Of a stretch of 5,232 nt of DNA, positions 1-5,232 are shown piece by piece. The notes under the pieces were generated by a model. That model was not told where the DNA came from and ran no database searches. It worked only from the letters and a program-made list of their open reading frames with translations. The position numbers and the translations under genes were made by a program. The stretch comes from Bacteroidales bacterium (GTDB lineage: Bacteria > Bacteroidota > Bacteroidia > Bacteroidales > VadinHA17), in contig PMIG01000112.1 of NCBI GenBank assembly GCA_003157055.1, positions 383 through 5,614 of the forward strand, written 5' to 3'. Position 1 is the first letter of the stretch. Each line of letters starts with the position of its first letter.

Positions 1-1
1 G

Positions 2-421
2 AAAGTCAGCTTTTATGAAGCTGATGCTCCCGATACTGTTGAAAACTTCGTTACGCTTGCAAAAAAGGGTTTTTATGACGGCCTCGCCTTCCATAGGGTA
101 ATCCCGGACTTTGTAATCCAGGGCGGATGTCCTTTCTCAAAGGATATGAACGATCCGAGAGTTGGCACAGGAGGTCCTGGCTACAAAATAAAATGTGAAC
201 TCGACGGCAAAAACCAGTACCACGACAGGGGCGTCCTTTCAATGGCACACGCCGGCAGGAATACAGGCGGTTCTCAATTCTTTATCTGCCACTCCAGAAC
301 CAATACAAAACACCTCGACGGAGTGCATACATGCTTTGGAAAAGTGTTTGAGGGAACTGATGTGATTGATAAAATACGTCAGGGAGACAAAATTGAAAAG
401 ATCACAATTATAGAAGAATAA
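2..421 (+). CDS. Cyclophilin-type peptidyl-prolyl cis-trans isomerase, 5' end missing
   Basis: This is the C-terminal 139 residues of a cyclophilin, which catalyses cis-trans isomerisation of peptide bonds before proline and helps protein folding. The reading frame is open from base 2, so the true start lies outside the window. Judged by the fold, only about 10-20 residues of a cytoplasmic form are missing; a signal peptide upstream cannot be excluded. Visible family motifs (numbered from the first visible codon) are FHRVIP at 30-35, F37 and Q40 of the active site, GTGGPGY near 55-61, LSMAHAG at 79-85, GSQFFI at 90-95 and [12 protein letters not shown] from 104. R32, F37, Q40, F94, L105 and H109 match CypA R55, F60, Q63, F113, L122 and H126, by motif alignment from memory. 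H104 stands where human CypA has W121. The loop after QGG (41-57) is longer than in the simplest bacterial forms. The next gene begins one base after the stop, which suggests an operon. Family assignment is firm; cellular location is unknown. Confidence 0.95.
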   Translation, partial: KVSFYEADAPDTVENFVTLAKKGFYDGLAFHRVIPDFVIQGGCPFSKDMNDPRVGTGGPGYKIKCELDGKNQYHDRGVLSMAHAGRNTGGSQFFICHSRTNTKHLDGVHTCFGKVFEGTDVIDKIRQGDKIEKITIIEE

Positions 422-422
422 A

Positions 423-806
423 ATGGCATTTGAAATTACAGGCAGAATAATTGACATTTCCCCGGTAAACCAGGTAAGTGATAAATTCAAAAAGCGTGAA
501 TTTGTTATCGAAAACAAAGAATCTGGAGGAGGTGCTGTATTTGTTAATTATATCAAGTTCCAGCTTATCCAGGATAAATGTGACCTCATTAATGAATCAT
601 TCCTCAACGAAGAGGTTAAGATATGGTTCAATCTGAAAGGGAACAAATGGGAACGCGATGGGAAAATAAACTATTTTACCAATCTCGATGCCTGGAAAAT
701 TGAAAGAGCCTCTTCACAGGGACACGATCAGAATGTTTCATCGTCACGCCCTGCCCTGGAGGACATTCCGCCTGAAAATGATGAACTGAGCGATCTGCCG
801 TTCTGA
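423..806 (+). CDS. DUF3127 family protein with SSB-like C-terminal tail
   Basis: A 127-residue protein of the DUF3127 family, recognised from EITGRI at 4-9, the SDKFKKREFVIE segment at 19-30, YIKFQL at 43-48, W68, W76 and the LDAWKIE block at 88-94. The family has no established function that I know of. The beta-rich body (about 1-95) resembles an OB fold. A low-complexity linker rich in Ser, Pro and charged residues (about 96-119) follows, then the acidic end DELSDLPF (120-127). That arrangement (OB domain, flexible linker, acidic tip ending in Leu-Pro-Phe) is the plan of bacterial single-stranded DNA-binding protein, whose tip recruits repair and replication partners. The body does not look like canonical SSB, so a nucleic-acid or SSB-partner role is inference only. 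The ATG at 423 is one base past the upstream TAA (TAAAATG), and no strong Shine-Dalgarno is visible, so translational coupling to the cyclophilin is plausible. An intrinsic terminator follows 10 bases after the stop. No signal peptide is seen; the protein should be cytoplasmic. Confidence 0.88.
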   Translation: MAFEITGRIIDISPVNQVSDKFKKREFVIENKESGGGAVFVNYIKFQLIQDKCDLINESFLNEEVKIWFNLKGNKWERDGKINYFTNLDAWKIERASSQGHDQNVSSSRPALEDIPPENDELSDLPF

Positions 807-816
807 AAAGAATACG

Positions 817-850
817 AGAGACTGAATCAAAAATTCAGTCTCTTTTTTTT
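817..850 (+). terminator. Rho-independent terminator after the DUF3127 gene
   Basis: The arms 817-827 (agagactgaat) and 833-843 (attcagtctct) pair perfectly over 11 bp around a 5-base loop (caaaa). The stem runs directly into an unbroken run of eight T (843-850). It sits 10 bases after the stop codon at 806 and faces the plus strand, so it ends the cyclophilin-DUF3127 transcript and separates it from the next gene. The stem is only moderately GC-rich, but its length and the T run make a clear terminator. There is no matching T run on the other strand, so it looks one-directional. Confidence 0.92.
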
Positions 851-902
851 ATCTTGTCTGCAAAATTGTTCATTCGTTTTAATTAATACTGTAACCTCAA
901 AA

Positions 903-3557
903 ATGAAGATAATAAAGCTCATACCGGCACTCCTCTGTTTAATAACCGCTTTCGCCCAGGCTCAGCTGCCCGAAAATATCATTCCTCAGAATCCCAGACA
1001 GATACTTCTCCCCTGGAACCGGCTCATCCAGCCGGCAGGCCTCCAGGTATATTTCGGAGACAAGGCTCTGGAGAACCATGCCATGGAAGCAGCTCTTTCA
1101 CCCGACGGAAAATATCTTGCTGTAATGGAGAGATACAGCATCGTCTTTATCAGTACTGCAGATAACCTGGTAAAATTTACTCTTCCGAATAATAATCATC
1201 CCGACCTGAAAGGAGGAATGAATACCTATTCCGGGATCACCTGGCATATCAACAATAATTCTGCGGAGGTATACTGGAGTGCTATTGGAATAAAAAACCG
1301 ATCATTCATTGTTTCTGCAAAATGGGATGGAACAAAAGCAGAATTCAGCAGGCTCATAGAATATAAAGCTGCTCCTCAGACAGATATGGCTCTTCCAAAC
1401 GAATTCCTGATAACCAAAGAATCATCAGGTGAATTCTTATATGTTGTCCTTAATGGTAATAATAACCTGATAAAACAGAGCCTTGCAACAGGAGATACAA
1501 TCTGGACTGCAACTCCCGGAGTTGCCCCTTACGGTATCGTAAGGGCCGCCGGAAAAATATATGTTACCAACTGGGCTGGAAGGATACCTGAAGCAGGCGA
1601 TAAAGATGTTGCCGGTGTACCATGGGGAATAGCAAGGGTTGACAATCAGGCCGGCGGTTCAACAAGGGAAGGAAGCGTCGCCGTTATCAATCCGGAGAAC
1701 GGAAAGATAATAAAGGAGATAATTGTAGGCCTCCATCCAAATGAAATTATCGCAAACAGGAGCGGAAAATTCATTTATGTCACAAACTCCAACAGCGACA
1801 ATGTTTCTGTAATAAACACATCAACAGATAATGTTTCTGAAACTATAAATGTAAGACTTCAGCCAGCCATCAACCAGTTCTTTGGCGATTCTCCGGACGG
1901 CCTTTGCCTTTCTCCTGACAATAAAACTCTTTATGTGGCGAACGGAATGGATAATGCTCTTGCTTCAATAAAACTTGGCAAAAAGGCTTCCGAAAAAGGC
2001 TGCGGACAATCGAGTATTGTCAGCGGATTTATCCCCACAGGAGCCTACCCTTCAGCAATAAACATTCTGAACCCGGGTATCCTCTATGTTTGCAACCTCG
2101 AAGCCGCTGGTGTAAGGCTTGGTCTTCCCGATGTAAAATCTAAGAATCTTACCTACAATTCACATCACATGTTGGCTTCAGTCTCAGTAATCCAGGTTCC
2201 GCGTAAAAGCGAGCTGAAAGCCTATACCGATACGGTCGTCGCAGTAAACGACCTTGCCAGGGCTACACTTTCGAGGGAAAAGCCTTTACCGGATGCTAGA
2301 CCAAAGGCGGTTCCTGAAAGGATAGGCGAGCCTTCATTATTCAAGCATGTTCTCTATATCATTAAAGAAAACCGAACTTACGACCAGGTCCTGGGAGACA
2401 TGAAACAGGGCGATGGAGATCCGGCACTCTGTATTTACGGTGCAGAAATTACTCCCAACACTCATAAGTTATGTGAAGAGTACCTGCTTCTCGATAATTT
2501 CCATGTTTCGGGCAAATGCTCTGCCGAAGGACATCAGTGGACAGATGCCTCAATTGTTACAGATTATATTGAAAAAAACATGAGAGCATGGTTCAGGAGC
2601 TATCCCCACGTGCAGACTGATGCTCTCGTATATGCACCAACCGGTTTCCTGTGGGATAACGGATTGAAGCATGGAAAATCAGTCAGGATCTATGGCGAAG
2701 CAGCCATTCCTGTTTTTGACAATAAGCTGAAGTGGACTGATATTTATAATATGTTTATAAAGGGAGAAAAAGTAGATTTCTTCAACAAGACTACCATTGA
2801 GCCGGTAAAGAACATCCTCAGTCAAACCTACCCGTCATTTGGGAATCATGAATTCTCTGATGCCATGCGGGCAGATGCTTTTATAAAAGAACTGCATGAT
2901 TTCGAAGCATTGCCAGGCGATCAGCTGCCTGACCTGATGGTTATGGCACTGCCTAATGACCATACTGCCGGAATTCGTCCGGGCTATCCTACCCCGCGTG
3001 CAATGGTTGCCGATAATGACAGGGCACTCGGGCTTATTGTGGAAGCAGTCACAAAAAGCAGGTTCTGGGAAAACACTGTGATATTTATCGTAGAGGATGA
3101 TTCCCAGGGAGGTTGGGACCATGTTTCAGCATATCGCACCGTTTCACTTGTTATCAGTCCCTATTCAAGACTCAGATCTGTCAATCACACTTTTTATACC
3201 CAGCCTTCAATGGTAAGGACCATAGAACAGATACTGGGCCTGCCGCCAATGAATATCCAGGACGCTATTGCCAACCCGATGGCTGATTGTTTCGGAAATG
3301 TTATTGACAAGACTCCTTTCACGGCAGTTCCTTCCAACATCAGGATTGATGAAATGAATCCTCAGTTGGTCTCACTGAACGGAAGGGCACTCCATTATGC
3401 AAAAAAAAGTATGCTGCCTGAATTCGATGGCATCGATTCGGGCAATGACGATCTTTTAAACAGGATCCTTTGGTTTGCTGAAAAAGGGAATACTCCCTAT
3501 CCGTCAAAATATGCAGGTGCCGATAAGGATGACAGGGAAGGGAACGATCTTAATTAA
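903..3557 (+). CDS. Exported bifunctional YncE-like beta-propeller / phosphoesterase (alkaline phosphatase superfamily) protein
   Basis: An 884-residue fusion. Residues 1-20 form a Sec signal peptide: basic Lys2 and Lys5, a hydrophobic core at 6-17, and an AQA site before Gln21. C12 is preceded by Leu, so it is not a lipobox, and the protein is probably periplasmic or secreted. Residues about 60-430 carry beta-propeller repeats of the YVTN/YncE type: YVTN at 220-223 and 292-295, YVAN at 344-347, YVCN at 395-398, and SPDGK-type turns. Residues about 480-790 form a phosphoesterase domain of the PF04185 type: KENRTYDQ at 488-495 (E489 and N490 are probable metal ligands), SAEGHQW at 540-546, LPNDHTAG at 683-690, TPRAMVADND at 697-706 and EDDSQGGWDH at 731-740 (acidic residues probably bind metal), followed by RT and ISPY. 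Family members include acid phosphatases and phospholipases C; the substrate here cannot be read from sequence. The length suits this known fusion class. The ATG at 903 is chosen because the signal peptide begins there. No strong Shine-Dalgarno is seen. A peptidase gene follows after 14 bases with no terminator between. Confidence 0.93.
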   Translation: MKIIKLIPALLCLITAFAQAQLPENIIPQNPRQILLPWNRLIQPAGLQVYFGDKALENHAMEAALSPDGKYLAVMERYSIVFISTADNLVKFTLPNNNHPDLKGGMNTYSGITWHINNNSAEVYWSAIGIKNRSFIVSAKWDGTKAEFSRLIEYKAAPQTDMALPNEFLITKESSGEFLYVVLNGNNNLIKQSLATGDTIWTATPGVAPYGIVRAAGKIYVTNWAGRIPEAGDKDVAGVPWGIARVDNQAGGSTREGSVAVINPENGKIIKEIIVGLHPNEIIANRSGKFIYVTNSNSDNVSVINTSTDNVSETINVRLQPAINQFFGDSPDGLCLSPDNKTLYVANGMDNALASIKLGKKASEKGCGQSSIVSGFIPTGAYPSAINILNPGILYVCNLEAAGVRLGLPDVKSKNLTYNSHHMLASVSVIQVPRKSELKAYTDTVVAVNDLARATLSREKPLPDARPKAVPERIGEPSLFKHVLYIIKENRTYDQVLGDMKQGDGDPALCIYGAEITPNTHKLCEEYLLLDNFHVSGKCSAEGHQWTDASIVTDYIEKNMRAWFRSYPHVQTDALVYAPTGFLWDNGLKHGKSVRIYGEAAIPVFDNKLKWTDIYNMFIKGEKVDFFNKTTIEPVKNILSQTYPSFGNHEFSDAMRADAFIKELHDFEALPGDQLPDLMVMALPNDHTAGIRPGYPTPRAMVADNDRALGLIVEAVTKSRFWENTVIFIVEDDSQGGWDHVSAYRTVSLVISPYSRLRSVNHTFYTQPSMVRTIEQILGLPPMNIQDAIANPMADCFGNVIDKTPFTAVPSNIRIDEMNPQLVSLNGRALHYAKKSMLPEFDGIDSGNDDLLNRILWFAEKGNTPYPSKYAGADKDDREGNDLN

Positions 3558-3571
3558 AGCAATGACATTAA

Positions 3572-5232
3572 ATGGATAATATATATTCTAATCCGCTTTT
3601 GGAGAAATGGGACACACCCTTCGGCACTCCGCCTTTTGACCGGTTCACAATCTCGCATTTTAAGCCTGCAATCGAAGAAGCTATTAAGCTTGCATCTGCA
3701 GAGATAGCATTAATTACAGCTAATCAGGATAAACCAGTCTTTGAAAATGTCATTGCCGCTCTTGATCGCGCCGGTGATAAGCTAGGCGATATCGCCTCGG
3801 TGCTTTTTAACCTAAACAGTGCTGAAACAAACAGTGAGATGCAGGCAGTTACACAGGAGGTTTCTCCTCTTCTTGCCCGCTTCTCCAATGATATTACCCT
3901 TAACAAGGAACTTTTTCTGAAAGTTAAATCAGTTTTTGATTCACGAGAAGCAGCAGGGCTTAACCGTGAACAGATGATGCTTCTCGAAAAGAGCCATAGG
4001 AACTTTGTACTTGGGGGCGCCGGCCTTGATGACGAAAATAAATCACGATTCAGGGAAATTTCGGAGGAGCTTGCACATTTGCAGATAAAGTTTGAAGAGA
4101 ATGTTCTGGAAGATACCAACGCTTTCGAACTTCATATTACAGACAAGAATGATCTTTCAGGATTACCTGATGGTTTTATTGAAATGGCAAAACTGGATGC
4201 TAAAAACAGGAATAAAGATGGATGGGTGATCACCCTCCATGCACCCAGCTATATCCCATTCATGAAATATTCCACTAACCGATCGCTGAAAGAACTCCTT
4301 TTTAAAGCGTATGGATCACGGGCTTTTCACAAAGATTCACATGACAACCGAGAGCTTGCAGCCAGAATTGCAAACCTTCGGCTGGAGTTAGCTGATTTAT
4401 TGGGATTTAAGAACTTTGCAGAGCTTGCTCTGGTCGACAGGATGGCGGAAACGGCTGAAAAGGCCGGAACATTTCTCACTGAGCTTCATTCAGCGTCAAA
4501 ACCTGCTGCCATAAGAGATCTCGAAAAAGTCAGGAATTTTGCTGCTGAAAATGGTTTTTCAGGGGAACTGGAAAAATGGGACTGGGCTCACTATTCCGAA
4601 AAGCTTCAGAAAGCTCAGTTTGATATTGATGATGAAGTGCTGAAGCCATATTTCGCTCTCGGGAATGCGGAACGGGGTATTTTTGAACTGGCTGAAACCC
4701 TCTACGGGATCAGATTTATCCCGAATTCCAATATACCAGTTTACCATCCTGAAGTAAAAACCTGGGAAGTCAGGGACGGTGACGGCACCTTCATAGCAAT
4801 ACTCTACATTGATTATTTTCCAAGGCCGGGCAAGAATGGCGGCGCATGGATGACCAGCTTCAGGGAACAAAGGGTTCAGGATGGAAAGGATACGAGGCCC
4901 CTTATCTCAATCGTCGCCAACTTTACCAGACCTACTGATACCAGACCGTCTCTTCTGACCTTTAATGAAGTGACAACGTTCCTTCATGAATTCGGACATT
5001 CATTGCATGGAATGCTTACAAAATGTACATATGAAGGTCTTTCAGGTACAAGTGTTGCCAGGGACTTTGTGGAATTGCCATCACAGTTCATGGAAAATTT
5101 TGCATTCGAGAAAGAATGGCTTTCCTCATGGGCCCGCCATTATGTTTCAGGTGAAATAATTCCCGACTGGCTTATAGATAAAATCAGGGCTTCTTCGACC
5201 TTTAATGAAGGATATGCATGCAACAGGCAGCT
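3572..5232 (+). CDS. dcp: M3 family zinc metallopeptidase, peptidyl-dipeptidase Dcp-like, 3' end missing
   Basis: The visible 553 residues belong to the thimet oligopeptidase (M3A) family. These enzymes cut short peptides in a closed channel; Dcp removes C-terminal dipeptides during peptide recycling. The protein opens with NPLL-x-KWDTPFGTPPF (7-22), typical of Dcp. It continues with a long helical region, PSYIPFMKYSTNR (225-237), GGAWMTSF (423-430) and the zinc site HEFGH at 472-476. H472 and H476 bind zinc, E473 is the catalytic base, and E501 in DFVELPSQ (29 residues after H472, the family spacing) is the third ligand. The downstream ARHYVSG and FNEGY match Dcp better than oligopeptidase A. 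Roughly 130 C-terminal residues, including the substrate-binding Tyr/His segment, lie beyond the window, compared with E. coli Dcp of about 680. The start is fixed: an in-frame TAA (3569-3571) abuts the ATG at 3572, and there is no signal peptide, so the enzyme is cytoplasmic. It sits 14 bases after the phosphoesterase gene and may be co-transcribed with it. Dcp versus a close M3 paralogue is the only real doubt. Confidence 0.93.
   Translation, partial: MDNIYSNPLLEKWDTPFGTPPFDRFTISHFKPAIEEAIKLASAEIALITANQDKPVFENVIAALDRAGDKLGDIASVLFNLNSAETNSEMQAVTQEVSPLLARFSNDITLNKELFLKVKSVFDSREAAGLNREQMMLLEKSHRNFVLGGAGLDDENKSRFREISEELAHLQIKFEENVLEDTNAFELHITDKNDLSGLPDGFIEMAKLDAKNRNKDGWVITLHAPSYIPFMKYSTNRSLKELLFKAYGSRAFHKDSHDNRELAARIANLRLELADLLGFKNFAELALVDRMAETAEKAGTFLTELHSASKPAAIRDLEKVRNFAAENGFSGELEKWDWAHYSEKLQKAQFDIDDEVLKPYFALGNAERGIFELAETLYGIRFIPNSNIPVYHPEVKTWEVRDGDGTFIAILYIDYFPRPGKNGGAWMTSFREQRVQDGKDTRPLISIVANFTRPTDTRPSLLTFNEVTTFLHEFGHSLHGMLTKCTYEGLSGTSVARDFVELPSQFMENFAFEKEWLSSWARHYVSGEIIPDWLIDKIRASSTFNEGYACNRQ

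Noticed and set aside
51..517. Two minus-strand open frames (51-248 and 239-517) opposite the cyclophilin and the DUF3127 start
   Set aside because: Both are antisense to well-recognised coding sequence and have no recognisable domain.
866..891. Possible promoter for the phosphoesterase gene: TTG at 866-868 and TAATACTG at 884-891, recalling the Bacteroidota TTTG / TAnnTTTG elements
   Set aside because: The -7-like element matches only partly (ACTG instead of TTTG), and the 15-base gap is shorter than the usual spacing of about 19. A promoter is expected in this short gap, but this match is too weak to call.
936..940. Cys12 in the phosphoesterase signal peptide as a lipoprotein cysteine
   Set aside because: The preceding residues are Ala-Leu-Leu, which lack the small residue needed at -1 of a lipobox. 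A normal AQA cleavage site follows at residues 18-20.
1797..1839. Near-identical 13-base direct repeats at 1797-1809 and 1827-1839, exactly 10 codons apart
   Set aside because: They encode the same Asp-Asn-Val-Ser motif in one blade of the beta-propeller (D299 and D309). This is protein repeat structure, not a DNA element.
2835..3122. 95-codon open frame on the minus strand
   Set aside because: It lies opposite the conserved phosphoesterase core motifs and resembles no family I recognise; treated as a shadow.
3562..3579. Tiny ORF starting with ATG at 3562 (five codons plus stop), overlapping the Dcp start
   Set aside because: It is too short to support as a gene or leader peptide, has no ribosome binding site, and carries no attenuator-like structure downstream.
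3724..4119. 131-codon open frame on the minus strand
   Set aside because: It is very rich in Ser and Arg, typical of an antisense shadow, and lies fully inside the M3 peptidase, whose frame has strong family motifs.
4559..4870. 103-codon open frame on the minus strand
   Set aside because: It is antisense to the Dcp-like coding region upstream of the HEFGH site and has no independent support.

Overview
The window looks like an ordinary chromosomal segment of a member of the Bacteroidota, probably an uncultured or anaerobic Bacteroidales-like lineage. The basis is a DUF3127-type small protein, a family I know almost only from that phylum, together with moderate GC, no strong Shine-Dalgarno sequences before the starts, and Bacteroidota-like versions of the other proteins. 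All four genes lie on the plus strand. I see no mobile element, CRISPR array, tRNA or rRNA.

Layout. Bases 2-421 hold the 3' part of a cyclophilin-type peptidyl-prolyl isomerase whose start lies off the left edge. One base after its stop codon, a 127-residue DUF3127 protein begins (423-806). It has a predicted OB-like body and an acidic tail ending in Asp-Leu-Pro-Phe, like the tip of single-stranded DNA-binding protein. A strong intrinsic terminator (817-850) closes this first unit. After about 50 bases comes a large exported protein (903-3557) that joins an N-terminal YncE/YVTN-type beta-propeller to a C-terminal phosphoesterase domain of the alkaline phosphatase superfamily. Fourteen bases later a cytoplasmic M3 zinc peptidase of the peptidyl-dipeptidase Dcp type begins (3572) and runs off the right edge, with its HEFGH zinc site inside the window.

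How the genes fit together. The cyclophilin and the DUF3127 protein are probably co-transcribed and perhaps translationally coupled. The phosphoesterase and the Dcp-like peptidase may form a second transcription unit, because no terminator lies between them. Their products are predicted to work in different compartments (exported versus cytoplasmic), so a shared pathway is not evident. I found no convincing new system. The most interesting object is the SSB-tailed DUF3127 protein.
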